Part shown: positions 1-12,779 of the stretch, piece by piece
Position numbering within the stretch: the first letter of the stretch is position 1
Layout: every line of letters begins with the position of its first letter
NCBI GenBank assembly: GCA_034440615.1
Contig: JAOTOM010005104.1
Coordinates: 744,001 to 808,000, forward strand
Direction of reading: 5' to 3'
Origin: Ashinkailepas kermadecensis
Lineage: Eukaryota > Arthropoda > Thecostraca > Neolepadidae
Length of the DNA stretch: 64,000 nucleotides
Notes under the pieces: model-generated
What the model was told of the DNA's origin: nothing
What the model saw: only the letters and a program-made list of their open reading frames with translations
Databases searched by the model: none
Program-made: the position numbers and the translations under genes

Positions 1-2109
1 AATTCGTAAGTAATTCTGTGGAAGGGAAGCGATTGGGCTGGATTGTGCGCAAATGTTACTAATGAATGTTCATGTTCATTCAGGGACCAAATCGATCAAA
101 CCAAGTCCATGCACAGGAAGGTTTACAAACAAACAGCAATACAAATGGCTCGCATAAATAATACGGCGCGAAATTTAACAGAGCGCTTCGCGGCTGCAGC
201 CCACGAAATACGCAACGCCACAATTCACGGAATCCACGGAATGCAGGAGACAAAGAATGCAGCCTAAGCTTTGACAATTCCTTATTTACTTTCATTCGGC
301 AGCTTTCTACAGCTTAATCACTCTAAATGTGACGGCGGGAAATACGGCAGGAAGACCTCAGATGGAAGCCCTGGAACGTAATGGATTTGAGCAACCAAAC
401 TTTCGGTTATGCTTGGAGACCTTACATAGGTGTAGAAAAATAACTTTGGTGTTAACTAGCCGGGTGTAATTGTTATTTAATGGAAGTCGTTTGGGAGAAT
501 GGATGCTCACCCCTTCACTGCGTGTGAAATCGGCCAATTCAAAATATTTTGTTCTCAGTGTCGAATCGAAACGCAAGTCGAATGGCTCTGGATGATATTA
601 GCATCAGCTGACAACGAGATATTGGACAATGAAGTCGAGATGGACAGTTCCAATCTCACAACAAAAGAACTTCTTGTGGTGTTGTTGCTGCTTTTATGTT
701 GATGTGGTGATTTACATAAACCCTCATACGTGAGGGTGAGGGGCAATACATTGTCCCGCTGAGTCTTTTTCGCTACCACGGAGAAACTACTTGCGTTAGT
801 GCACCACCGCTTGGCATATTAGGTGGGGAATTATTGGCCGTCATACGGTATAAAACAATTTTATACTCATTTCTGCTCACTGAGCTATGACGTCATAAGT
901 GAAAACATCAGGACCGTTTTTCGCCGACATCACGAATCATCGGCGATCAATCTCACATATTGCCTCCAAGTGGTCAATGCTGGATGTGGTAGGATGGCGG
1001 AGAACTCATCTGACCTGCTTACATACACGAATGACCTTTCCAAGATCATTTCAGTTAATTAACCAAGCCTGACCTCAGATAACCTTTGTCGACTTTCGAG
1101 CCACTCGATAATTAGTTTTGGCGCTAAAGCTGAACTTACCGTCCATATTTACCTCTGGGTACAATATAAGTGTTTTTGGGCATTATTTTGAATGATCCAG
1201 GATTGAGCTCTTGGCCCCTAGCATATGGGTCGAAATGTAATGCACTTCACACCGTTAGTTGGCCAGGCCACTCAGGAATGTTTTTCATATCTCAAGCGCT
1301 CATCGACCGTTGGGTTTACAGAGCAAACGGCTGAAAGCGAAAGCGCATGGTTTTTGCAACAACTAACATTTAAGCTGACCTAGGAGGTCAACCGGCGATT
1401 CAAGGCATAACAATTGGGTGCCGGTGGCGAGATCCCGTCCCGTGCAGCGCACTGCTTGTTCCTCAGCACCCCAAGCTCTCTCCGTTTGGAAATGCTGGGG
1501 AGGTTACAGCAGCTCCTTGCAGTGAAGAAGGTGGCATAATGACATGCGAGGGTAAGTTTTACGTGATCATTGTGATGTCGGGGATGTCATGAGATGTTCG
1601 AATTCATTTGAAGTGAACCTAGGCCGTGTCGGATAAAACCTTCACAGCATTATTTATTTCTATAATACTTTTTCAGACTAGCCTAGGAAGATCTTGACCT
1701 GAACTTAATTGATTCCGCTATATGGAATTCTCCAGACGCTTTATTTGTCATGTCAGTCCGTGTTGCCAGGCCTCATTATTTTCCAGATATTATGGGATGC
1801 CCCCCCCCTTTGCGTGATATGAGCGAAGTTCCTCCCCTGTGTGAACAAGCGCGTGCACCTGGTGACATGAGGCTGCCATCAAATGTCCCACTTGGTCGTC
1901 AATTATAACTTATTTGGCCTTGAAGGCGAAAGGCCACCAGACAATCTCGAGAGCAAGTCATCGCGCGCCGAGGAAGTGTTCAGCCACCACACTGAATATC
2001 AATATAGTTGCCCACGCCGTGAGTGACACGCTCGACTCTGATCCCCTGAGTACCGCCTCGTGTGCAATATTCAAGCGTTCGGTCGAGCGCGCCCATCGTT
2101 CAGGATATT
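1..2109. other. No recognisable gene
   Basis: Short open frames of 60-80 codons occur on both strands, but none shows a domain, motif or exon-like pattern I recognise. A short poly-C run lies at about 1801-1808. The right end may include further decayed LINE endonuclease sequence upstream of the recognisable part, but I cannot align it by eye. Confidence 0.6.
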
Positions 2110-4120
2110 GTCAATAGTCCACTGATTGGGAGCTGTGGGGTCCCATCCCTTCCACTGCCACATACGTGCATTCGTGTAATTCCATCTGGTTAAGCGAACA
2201 TGTGCATGCTGCGAGGAGAGTATATAGTTAATGTGATTGACGTCGTGTTACCTCTTTATTTACCCAACGTGTCTGTTCACCCTCCTACCAGCGCAATTGC
2301 TTCTGATCATGATGAAGTGCTGGTCACATTTAATGCTTCCGTGGTAAGTGGAGATATAGCTACGACTTACAAGAGAGCTGGCTGATGGGTTGTACCGGTC
2401 ACTGCACAACATCCATTGGGATATATTGGATGGCGAAGATGTCGACAGTGCTGTCTCATTGTTCCATGTCATTGTGGAGGCGGCTATTGGGAAGGATATT
2501 CCCGGTATAATACTAAACAAACGGTTCCCTCCGTGGGTAACCCCTGAGGAAAGGAGTAACGTGGCGCGCTAAGCTAGCTGCATTTGCACGATTGAAACGA
2601 CACCATGGTGGTAACACCATTTTAACCAAATATTCAGCTGAACGAGTTCAGTTTAAACGAACGGTGGCTGCTAGCTACCAAAAAAATATTTAAAAAATAG
2701 GAAAGATTAGTTGCAAATTTCGTAGTATACCCAAAATGTTTCTGGTCTATTGTCACATGTTTTAAGCAGAACCAAGTTCATCTCTGTCCGTCAGTTTCGC
2801 AGCAGATTTGCTACAGGTCATTTTGGAAAAAAGCGAATGTGCTGAATGGCACTTTTTCGTTAAAACTCCCTCAATGCAAGGATCAACAGCCATACCGAAA
2901 TTATCGTGGGTCATGGAATACACTGGAACAACTACACGGTGTCTTATGATACAATGGTGAAGATATCGCTTAGCCTGCCCGCCGGGAAGGCATGCGGACC
3001 AGTCGGCATCAGTGCTCGTCTTTAGGAACGAGCTGGAGAGGTGACTGTGGTACCGTCCAAACTTTTCAGCATGTTCTTGACTAACGACATTTTTACTGGA
3101 GGCGAGGAGGGGCAAGCATTGTCATAATCTTCGAAAGCTCTGGAGAAGCTTCCTGAAAATTAGAGACTATTTAATTAATTAGAGGGGAGAGTAACATGTT
3201 TTCGATTCCCCTCTGTGTGAAACCATGCGAAAGGGTTATTTATATGTACATATATTGTCACGCTCAGGTACATATTTTCCCTTGCCAACATGGATTTGTT
3301 CCACGCCAGTCGACTGCACCTCGACATTGACCTGTTTGACTGGACCTGTAAGGTAATCAACAAAGGGAAAGATATAGAATTGTTTCGAGCAGCTTGGAAC
3401 GTGCCTAGATGAAGCGACATTATTCCATTCACCGCGTATCTCTATCTTGCTTAAAACAAGCTAGTATGGGAGGATTAAAAGGACCCCATCCCGCACTACG
3501 AGGGGTCGAAAATTATCCCACACCGCAAGAGCTAAGCTTTCCAAATTGTACAGCATCAGCAGCCAAGCACTCGAAGTTTTATTTGAATGGAAGGAATCAG
3601 GGAGAAGTGGCCAACGGAAAAGTCTCGTACTGGATACTTCTTAGTTATGGGACACCAAAGGGTGGCATGTTATCTCACTTGCTCTTAATTGTATGCGTAA
3701 ACGACCTGATGCTGACAGTAAAAGCCCCCATTTACTCATGCTTGCAGTCAACCTCAAAATATATCGGAAGGTCAACTACGTGTGTGATGCCATTACCCCG
3801 CAGGCAGATATTGCATCAGTCGTTCGCGGGGCGGATGCTTGGAACCTAGACTTAAATGTGCCCAAATGGAATTTATTTAGTGCTATATTGATACGTAAGC
3901 ATGTTCAGACTAATTTCAAAATTGACCTAGCATGTGTAGAACATATCATAACCATTCGGGACCTTATTGTCATTCTGAGCCAAACACTTTATTTAGATCG
4001 AATTAGTGTCTTGGTATCCAAAAGCAACGGAGAACTTGGCCTCTTGATTCGCACATTCCAGTTAGACGCACGTCAGACCACGCTTGAGCGGAACAAAAAG
4101 AGCACTTCTCGCAGCGTACC
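2110..4120 (+). pseudogene. Decayed non-LTR retrotransposon (LINE) ORF2: endonuclease tail and reverse transcriptase
   Basis: This is a relic of the endonuclease/reverse transcriptase protein of a jockey-like LINE. Successive pieces in different frames follow the expected order. The endonuclease end (about 2125-2360) includes the Ser-Asp-His triad at 2302-2310 in the context AIASDHDEVLVTF. A linker follows (about 2390-2690), then RT pieces resembling the PAGKACGPxGIS region (about 2980-3030) and the QHGF motif (about 3290). A piece reading YGTPKGGML (about 3646-3675) corresponds to the family's YGVPQGS motif and is followed by VNDL. The thumb region runs to about 4110. At the FADD catalytic position the frame reads AVNLKIY, so the paired aspartates are lost. 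There are many frameshifts and stops. LINE RT identity is strong; clade is tentative. Confidence 0.75.
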
Positions 4121-4354
4121 ATGATGGTGCTCGATTTGCGCTGGGACGCTGTTTTACTGTTTGGTCAGGTGCAGCACGAAGCCTAGTGGTCAGGTGTGAG
4201 TGTGTCGCACTCAAGCTTTTGACGTGGCTGGCTTTTAACACGGGCAAATAATTACCATTGCTGGACTACCAGGAACTAATGCATCTGTATGCCCGCTGTA
4301 TGCGCAGGGCGATCGGAAATTCTGTCCATACGTAGTGCTTCGCGGAACAAATGA

Positions 4355-4533
4355 TCTCTCGTTCGCTCGTTCGCTCGTTCGCTCGTTCGCTCGTTCGCTC
4401 GTTCGCTCGTTCGCTCGTTCGCTCGTTTGCTCGTTTGCTCGTTTGCTCGTTTGCTCGTTTGCTCGTTTGCTCGTTTGCTCGTTTGCTCGTTTGCTCGTTC
4501 TCTCGTTCTCTCGTTCTCGCTCGTTCTCGCTAT
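4355..4533. repeat. 8-bp tandem array (GCTCGTTC / GCTCGTTT)
   Basis: About 22 copies of an octamer. The first half is almost pure GCTCGTTC and the second half almost pure GCTCGTTT, with TCTCGTTC variants at the right end. Because 8 is not a multiple of 3, all frames give repetitive Ser/Arg/Leu- or Thr/Ser/Glu/Asn-rich peptides. These are artefacts of the array. Confidence 0.95.
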
Positions 4534-5489
4534 CTTTGTATTTGTACCTTTCACATATAGAATACTTGATGCACCTGTGTCATTATTAGCGTGTGGAAGT
4601 TAATTTTCGTCATGTAAGTTATTAAGCGACGCAGCTTGACGCATATGGCGCAGGGAGGACATGAAATGGCGAGCGTATCAAAGTCCCGTCGGGCCGTGTT
4701 ATTAACGCTCTCTTTTGACATAATATCTGTCATTACGATATTTGTACCAGTGCCCCTTATGCTGATTAAGCTTGCATGTAATTCAGGAAGATCAGATATC
4801 TTGTTATTCATGTAGGCACTTCATGACGTTGAATGAAAATAGCAATGCTACTATTCTAGACAATTTATATGAGCCACAACACTTTGGCAATATCTGTTTA
4901 CAACATTTGCTTGTTGACTGTCCATTGTCATGGGTCTAGCTTAGTTTCACCTGTCTCACAGCCACACATCCATGACAGTTATCTGCCTGAAACCCAACGT
5001 AGGCTATCGTTGCACAGCCATAAGTCCATTGAAGTACCCTGAGATCCAATGCAGGCTATCGCCCTACATGCATGAATAGATGCAATGGCATTGATAGGCA
5101 ATGACAGCAAATTCACATGATATGGATTGGACTGAAAGGAAGGGAACGAAGTGGACATCAAATAGCAAAGTACGCCCATGATGTACCCTTCTGTATCATC
5201 TCTCGAGTGATTATGTGGTCCTTGGAAGCCTAAATACATGTAAGTGTGATCAGGAAGCCACACCTCACCTTGTGATCAATGTGACGTAGGAGTTTCAATA
5301 TACTGACCTTGGCGCATGGGTGTATGTTTCTGAAATTATTGGGAAGGCACAATGCATGAAGGCAATGGGCGTGCCCAAATGGATTGGAGGGTGCATACCA
5401 CTTAGGGCCCCATGTTAAAAGTTGAAATGATTTGGGGCAAACGTTCTTCCAAATGCATAAGAAACTACATCCCTGCCTTGTCTGCATTG
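4534..5489. other. No recognisable gene
   Basis: No domain-bearing frame was seen on either strand. A phrase resembling CAATGCAGGCTATCG occurs twice near 4990-5060 as a weak local duplication. Confidence 0.6.
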
Positions 5490-6432
5490 TGGACTCGGCT
5501 GCCCACCCTCGACTGCAGTGTGGGCTCAGCTACAGTGTGGACACGGTGGCAGAGCAGGCTCGACTGTAGCATATGCTCAGCTATAGTGTGGGCTCAGTTG
5601 CAGCATGGGCTCAGCTGTAGTGTGAGCCCGGCTGCAGTGTGGGCTCGGTTGCAGTGTGGGCTCAGCTGCAGTGTAGGCTCGGCTACAGTGTGGGCTCAGC
5701 TGTAGCGTGGACTCTGCTGCAGTGTACGCTCGGCTGCAGTGTGTGCTCAGCTACCGTGTGGGCTCGGCTGCAGTGTGGGCTCAGCTATAGTGTGGGCTCA
5801 GCTACCGTGTGGGCTCGGTTGCAGTGTGGGCTCAGCTGCAGTGTACGCTCGGTTGCAGTGTGGGCTCAGCTACAGTGTGTGCTCGGCTAGTGTGGGCTCA
5901 TGCAGTGGGGTGCGTGTGGGCTCAGCTGCGTGTACGTCGGTTGCAGTGTGGGCTCAGCTACCGTGTGGGCTCGGCTGCAGTGTGGGCTCAGCTGCAGTGT
6001 GGGCTCGGCTGCAGTGTGGGCTCAGCTACAGTGTGGGCTCGGCTGCAGTGTGGGCTCAGCTGCAGTGCGGGCTCGGCTGCAGTGTGGGCTCAGCTATAGT
6101 GTGGGCTCGGCTACAGTGTGGACCCGGCTGCAGTGTGGGCTCAGCTGTAGTGTGGGCTCAGCTACAGTGTGGGCTCGGCTGCAGTGTGGGCTCAGCTACA
6201 GTGTGTGCTCAGCTGCAATGTGGACCCGGCCGCAGTGTGGGCTCAGCTGTAGTGTGGGGTCAGCTACAGTGTGGGCTCGGCTGCAGTGTGGGCCCGGCCG
6301 CGGTGTGGACTTGACTGTATTGTGGGCTCAGCTACAGTATGTCCTCAGCTGCAGTGTGGGCCCGGCCGCAGTGTGGGCTCAGATGCAGTGTGGGCTCGGC
6401 TGCAGTGTGGGCTCAGCTACAGCGTGGGCCGG
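5490..6432. repeat. 17-bp minisatellite array
   Basis: More than 50 copies of a 17-bp unit of the type GGCTCAGCTGCAGTGTG, alternating with a GGCTCGGCTGCAGTGTG variant. The unit is rich in PvuII-like CAGCTG and PstI-like CTGCAG sites. The period is prime to 3 and the unit lacks stops in most phases, so long open frames (up to about 246 codons, with a 17-residue Trp/Cys-rich period) run through it. These should not be read as genes. The left edge is degenerate. Confidence 0.95.
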
Positions 6433-6597
6433 CTGTCGGCCAGCGGCACCGCCTCGTGGTCACAGCCGCTGTGATGGTTGTCACCATCGACCACTGTCAT
6501 CGACCATCCAGTCAGTACAGCTGTTCGCCAAGGAGGCTGTGACGTACGTGGCCGACGACTTTGGTTTGGCGCCGGACATAGCCGAAGCGCGGCCGCT

Positions 6598-7095
6598 GTG
6601 TGGTGTGGCACTGCCAGAGTGGCGTGGCAGTGTGGTGTGACACTGCCAGAGTGGCGTGACAGTATGGTGTGACACTGCTAGAGTGGTGTGGCAGTGTGCT
6701 GTGACACTGCCAGTGTAGTAGTGTGGCAGTGTGGTGTGACACTGCCAGAGTAGTGTGGAAGTATAGTGTGACACTGCCAGAGTGGGCGGCTATGTGGTGT
6801 GACAGCGTGGTGTGACACTGCCAAAGTGGTGTGGCAGTGTGGTGTGACACTGCCAGAGTGTTGTGGTGGTGTGGTATGACACTGCCAGAGTGGTGTGGCA
6901 GTGTGGTGTGACACTGCCAAAGTGGGTGGCAGTGTGGTGTGACACTGACAGAGTGGTGTTGCAGTGTGGTGTGGCACTGCCAGAGTGTTGTGGTGGTGTG
7001 GTGTGGCACTGCCAAAGCGGTGTGGCAGTGCATGTGCCAGGAGGTGTGACTGCATGCACCAGGTGTGACACTGCCAGAGTGGTGTGACAGTGCAA
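6598..7095. repeat. 32-bp minisatellite array with hairpin units
   Basis: About 15 copies of a 32-bp unit built from GGCAGTGT, a short GGTGTG spacer, and ACACTGCC. The two 8-bp halves are inverted complements, so most units can fold into a hairpin. Units vary by point changes and small indels. The array decays towards 7100. The His/Thr/Trp-rich frames on the minus strand are by-products. Confidence 0.93.
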
Positions 7096-9633
7096 GCACC
7101 AGGAGGTGTGACTCTGTGCCACGGTGATGTCGTGTTATGTCAGCACGTGGCATTGTGCCAAGCTGAAGTTATTTGTCTTGATGGTGATGTGGTAGTTCTC
7201 CAGGGTGACGTGGAAGTCAATCCGGGTGGTGCAGCAACAAACCAGCATGGCATGGCAGTACAGCGCGAGTCCGCGAGTGTATCAGAGTGATATTGCATTG
7301 CATGATGGTGGTGCGACAGTATATCGGGCGATGTCACATAAAAAATAAAAGATGACGAAAAGAAGACGAAGACATAGACGAAAAAATGATAGAAGATAAA
7401 AGATGGTGTAATCACATCAGCCATCAATTCGTCGTAATCTTTGATGCGCCCAAAAACCCAAATAGCTAACTAACTATCGCGTCATAATCTCTATCCGAGA
7501 TAGGATGATGATAAAGGTATAGGTTGGATTAAAAGATCCAGTGAAGCATAACTGAGCAAAAGCATTGCCTGCACGCGCTATCGCACATCGCCCGCGGATG
7601 AGCGGAATACACCGGCATCGGCCAACAGCAGCCAAACCACAACTCATCATGTCGAAATAATATTAACTAGGACATATATCAAATGATATGGCGTAAGATG
7701 ATTTACCCGAACCAGCTGCATAACATACACACGAAAATAGATAGAAACAATCGCAAATAATTCCCGCTGCTGCGACGACAAACCTGGCGGAGTCCACCTT
7801 TCTCATTCTGCCGACGTCAAGACAGGGAGCATTCTCCCCACCACCACACCTACGCCACTGCGGGTAGCTACTCTATGTTCTGTTAGCTGTTTCGTCCTCG
7901 TCGTCCCGCCTCGCCTTTCAGCTAAAGGGGTTTTCTCCAACTTGAGAGGAGATTGACGGACAGGTAGGATTCGAAACCGTGGAGCGTAAAAAAGGTAGCA
8001 TTTCCAGAGAAGGTATGGTGGTCACTATCCGGCGGTATGTCACGCCAGCGCTCATGCTCAGCAACACATACAGGTGTGCCGATGCTAATCGACAAGAAAC
8101 CTCTTTCTTTTCGTACATTCACATACTATAAAGCATCCTTACTGAATTTCATTTACGCTTGATGAAGTTCTTCCTCTATCTTTTAGCTTCTTCTTCAATA
8201 ATCATGTATGTCCAACTCGTCATATTGCAAATCATACTCGAAACTGTTTCGACTTCTATTTAACCAAGGAAATAACCGCTGGAGCCCTGAATATTGTCTT
8301 AAACCTACACGTAACATTTCGGCCGTGCGCTAGTTTTAAGAGCACGAGTGTGTGGCGGTGTATCGAGGTGCTGTGATGATGTGGCGGGATGGTGCATGAG
8401 TGTGTCTTGGTCGTGCGTGAGCACGATTTGGCGGCGAACCAGGGTTGTGTGACAAGCACCAAATTGTCATGGGAAGACCAAGTTAGTTCGAATTTGGATT
8501 GGATCGGATTTGGGTTGTGCAAGGCGTTCGTTCAGAACATTTATAAGAGACAAGTCTCGAAAATCCGCTTAATTAAATGCGAACGTAATTCGAGTGAGTT
8601 AACGGATTTAGACGAATGCAGCAAACTCTGCACATGATTATTTGTCATACGAGGCATCTGCATAAAGTATTGTCACAATAGTTCTGCTTACCTGAGCATT
8701 TCGATGCCTCTTGCTGTCGATCGCTCTAAATAGATGGTATCGGACTACCTTCACCAGTCGAATACTTTCTCCTATAATTTTTATCAATGGGAATATCTAA
8801 ATAAAATGTAATGGAAAATGCAAAGCTAAATCGTACCATTACCAGCAATTACCGTACCAGCAATTCTATCAAATGGTGCATGGATCAATATAGTCTTATC
8901 TAATAGTCTGATCAATAGCACACGGGCCCGGTCATTCGACTGTCCGTCGTTTAGGAAGGGATTCGAATTACTGCTGCCCATGTAAACTGGGTGAAAGGGA
9001 TCGTGTGATATGGCAATACATGATGGCAATATGACAATGCGCTAGGTATGTATGACGACATGCTGGATAATATGGCATGCTGTTAGGCTGACATGATGAT
9101 ATGTAATGATTTTCCAGTGTGACTTGACGATGTGTGGTCATATGTATGGTGTCTTTTGCCGAGTGGTCAAATGACTTGGCCGGCCTAGGGCAGGAGCGAT
9201 CTCGGAGTTCATGTTTCTGACCATCGCATCTCCGTTACTAATTTCAATTCATGGTGGGTGGTGGTCACACGCCATCAGGAATACTCAGACTCTGAGGACA
9301 AGTACGGACTCTGAGAACAAGTATCGCTGTGGTGATAACGCACCTAATTAGCACTCTACCTGAACTACGGCAGGGCGAGGAGCAATTTATTTTTGTTTAA
9401 TGCCAGAATGACGTGGTGGCCGTAACGACTGGGAACCAATGGCACCGACCCAATAGCAGCAATTCCACCACGGTCGTACCGACCGGCACCCAATAGCAGC
9501 AATTTCGTCATGCCAATTCGTAGTGGTCAACAGTAGAGGTGCAAACTTGGCGAAGACACCGAACCAACGGGAGTTTTGAAAGCTAACGTAGCCGCCTTGG
9601 GATGTTGCCACAAGCACCAAGGTCTAGGTCAGC
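7096..9633. other. No recognisable gene
   Basis: AT-rich in places, with an A/G-rich stretch at 7340-7410. Frames of about 60-90 codons near 7.9-8.6 kb show no domain I can name. Around 9440-9510 a roughly 50-bp segment carrying CAATAGCAGCAATT is directly duplicated. Confidence 0.55.
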
Positions 9634-9968
9634 TCAGATTGGTCCAGTCCAGTTCAGTCCAATTCGGTTCGGTATGCTTCGATTCGGTCGAATGCAGTCC
9701 AAGAGGCTTCCGTCCAGCCATCCGGATCAGCTAAATACAGTCCAGCCCAGTCGGGCTCAACCCAGTCCAGTCCAGTCAAACTCAATCCGGCCCAGTCCAG
9801 CCCAGTCTGGCTCAACCCAGTCCAGTCCAGCCCAGTCTGGCTTAACCCAGTCCAGTCCAGTTAAACTCAGCCCGGTCAAGTCCAGCGTAGTCCGGCTCAA
9901 CCCAGTCTAGTCGAGTCAAACTCAGCCCGGTCCAGTCCAGGTCAGTCCGACCTAGTCCAGTCCAGTCC
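9634..9968. repeat. CCAGT-based degenerate minisatellite
   Basis: A mixture of CAGTC/CCAGT pentamers organised into longer units of about 30 bp containing CCCAGTCTGGCTCAACCC. Copies are variable and edges indistinct. The plus-strand Pro/Ser/Gln-rich frame here is low-complexity, not a gene. Confidence 0.88.
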
Positions 9969-11202
9969 ATGCGAATGAATCCAGCTCAGAACTTGAGCCC
10001 ATGTGGAAACCCAGCGCCATTTTGCCCTTCCCAATCGTCGAGTCCATGATCTCAAGCCACTAGGTGAGGCGGAAGTATACCGCATGTCGTTAATGAAGCC
10101 AAGCCTGGAGTTGTCCCTGTGACTGCATCGATCTGGCCAACGGCGAGGTGCCGTCGCCGAAGCGCCGGCGCGTGCATTATTTATATATGCAATGCAACAG
10201 GGGACTGACAATTGCCTGACCGAAACGCAACGTTGTTCGTGCCCGGCATCACTCACGCCACAGGCGGCGGCGGTACTCCGAACCGGGAAGCGACATTATT
10301 TCAAAATATCAACCAGATGCAGCTGATTTCGGCCATGCTTCCCTGCGGTTGGTGTAGTACGATTCGTGTGCTTGAATAATAATTCAGCCGCCTCCCCCCC
10401 CCCTCGGTTACACAGCCGACGTTCGATTGCATCGCATGATAATCATAACGAAATGTGACCTGGAGTATTCGTCCTGGCTTTATAAATACTTAAACTTGTT
10501 GTATGGACAGAACCAGAAGACACGTCAAACACCTCGTGAAGCATTGATTGTTTTAACTCTCATTAGAACACCGTTTTCTCTACGATTGGTAATTTGAACA
10601 GGCAGTCACGACTTCGAACGGCTGCGATCTTTTCCCGTGGATCGTAATAAAATGCCTGCACCACGACTAGTTGATATAATAAATAATTTTCTTCCGCCAA
10701 GATTGGCAGAGGTGATCGATGCCGTTTTTATCCCCAGTACTCCGGTCTTCAATCCTCCTGGTTCCATGACACACATATGTTTGATTTTTGCATTTGCAGC
10801 GAAATCTTCGCTACATGAATTACGGCTAAGTGCAAGGGCTGAGCAACGGCGAGAGCAGGGGCCAGTTGTCGTGCCGGCGGATGAACTCTAGCGGCAGCCA
10901 ATGGGTGTTGCGTGGAAGCGTGTGGCACCAGAGCGGTTCTGCTGCGCGCGTAAGGACGTGTGAAAAAGTGTGGATCGCGCTGAGTCTTCTCAGCTGTATT
11001 CGATCCGCACAACGTCACGGGTCGCGCCTCGCTAACTCCCTTCTGCGGACTGCCTTTCTCGCTCGTTAGTTTCCCGTCTGCAGAAGCCTGAGGTCGTTGG
11101 TACGCCCAGCCCGGTTGGCCATGCTTCGCTGACGCTCAAGCCGTGTTTCCATATTCGATTTGGATTCGTGTGACCGACCGACGACCGACTCATCCTGAAT
11201 CC
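9969..11202. other. No recognisable gene; poly-C tract
   Basis: A poly-C tract lies at about 10390-10402. A plus-strand frame of 84 codons starting at 10637 has ordinary-looking composition but no motif I recognise and no clear splice context. I make no gene call. Confidence 0.5.
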
Positions 11203-11475
11203 AATTTATAGCGGGCGTCTCTCGGCGGACGACGTGGGCGGCTGGCTCATTTATAGGGGGTCTCTCGGCGGCGACGTGGGCGGCTCGGCTCATTTATAGC
11301 GGGCGTCTCTCGGCGGCGACGTGGGCGGCTCGGCTCATTTATAGCGGGCGTCTCTCGGCGGCGACGTGGGCGGCTCGGCTCATTTATAGCGGGCGTCTCT
11401 CGGCGGCGACGTGGGCGGCTCGGCTCATTTATAGCGGGCGTCTCTCGGCGGCGACGTGGGCGGCTCGGCTCATTT
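11203..11475. repeat. 45-bp GC-rich tandem array
   Basis: About six copies of a 45-bp unit made of CATTTATAGCGGGCG, then TCTCTCGGCGGCGACG, then TGGGCGGCTCGGCT. The four central copies look identical; the first two carry small indels. Each copy holds one TTTATA box surrounded by CpG-rich sequence. Confidence 0.93.
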
Positions 11476-12779
11476 CCAGCTCTGGTTCGGCCTTGATTGT
11501 TCTCGTTTGGGTTTCTGTTTCAGCTCTCCACAGTGCACACGGATCTCGGGCACGTGCTGTTGGCTCTGGTTCTGTGGAGTTCTTTCAAAACATTTGATTT
11601 GACTCCCAGGCTGACGGCAAAGTTAAAGTTAAAAGGTTTGGACAAAAGAGAAGTACCAAAAGTAATGGTTTTAACAATTAGTACTCCTCCGAATGCGATG
11701 CCAGATTAAGCGGCACCATTTTATCGTGACATTAATGTAATTCAACGATAACATAGACGTAGTCAAATTGGAAACAACGTAAATCAAGTTAATTTGAACT
11801 GCAGGAAAACAAATTTGACAATGTAAATTCAATGCCACCTCAGACAAGTGCAGCTGAAAATAGGTTAAGTTCAACTTCAACTTGGTCAAAATCAAATCAA
11901 AATATGTCAAAGCCAAACTACCAGAAGTTAAATTGAACTGAGGATAACTCATATTCGACTAAAATAGCATAGTTGATGGATAATGCCATTGACACCTGAA
12001 TATATTGGATATGAAGATGAATAAAGAATTCCCCGCATACTTGTGCCCTCCGGTTCTGCAATTCTGAAGCGCGTAGGACATGCATTTTGAAATATACACG
12101 TTCATTAATGTTAATATATTACACATGGTAAATAATTTGGTGTGTTGGTTTTGAAGGTTTATGAATAAAACACATCCCTTAACATTCGGTACTTATTCTG
12201 ACGTAGTGAGTAGTGTGTGAAGCCAGCAAACGAACGCACTTTGTAAGACGACGGAAAACGGGTTTTTGAATGCTTCATCGTGCGCACGGCACAACACGAA
12301 GTATGTCAATGATTTGGTATTAGCCTACACTGGTGCCAACTTGGACAAATTAAAATGGTGTATCGGTTAAGCTATATTCGAACTTCAAGAACAAATAATA
12401 GTAAATAGTAAATAACATCTCACGGATCTGTTCCGCGAGATCAAATGACGACTTGCATCACAGGTGCAGCCGGGCCCCCACGAAGTTGGTTTGGTAGCGA
12501 GCTTGAAGTTTTCCCTTCACCATTGGTTTACATGCAATTGTACCGATTTTATCTACGCTATCTTGCATGCTTTACGCCAATATAGATTACTTTGACTATG
12601 CCAATTGAAAGACACATTCTTCAGCTTCAGGAAAGTGTATCCTAAATAACTCAGTAACAATCTTCCTGCCCAACAATGTGCCGTTTCCGGCAGGCTAACC
12701 ATCAAGCGCCTCCAAAATAAAGGGATTTTCCCGGTACTGGTAGACTCCCTCTGCCGTCCATTTTAGCTGGTCAAGTTGT
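11476..12779. other. No recognisable gene; AT-rich with a loose CAA/TTG-rich stretch
   Basis: From about 11700 to 11950 short phrases such as AAATTGAA, GTCAAA and AAGTTAA recur without a clean period, suggesting an old decayed tandem array. A comparable T-rich stretch on the other strand lies near 31.5-31.7 kb. No coding domain was seen. Confidence 0.5.

Noticed and set aside
5639..6640. Long plus-strand frames (up to 246 codons) rich in Trp, Cys, Gly and Ser
   Set aside because: They are translations of the 17-bp minisatellite; the period is prime to 3 and the unit has few stops, so several frames are open at once.
7960..8010. GGATTCGAAACC resembling a tRNA T-arm
   Set aside because: No matching A-box, anticodon arm or acceptor stem could be drawn around it.
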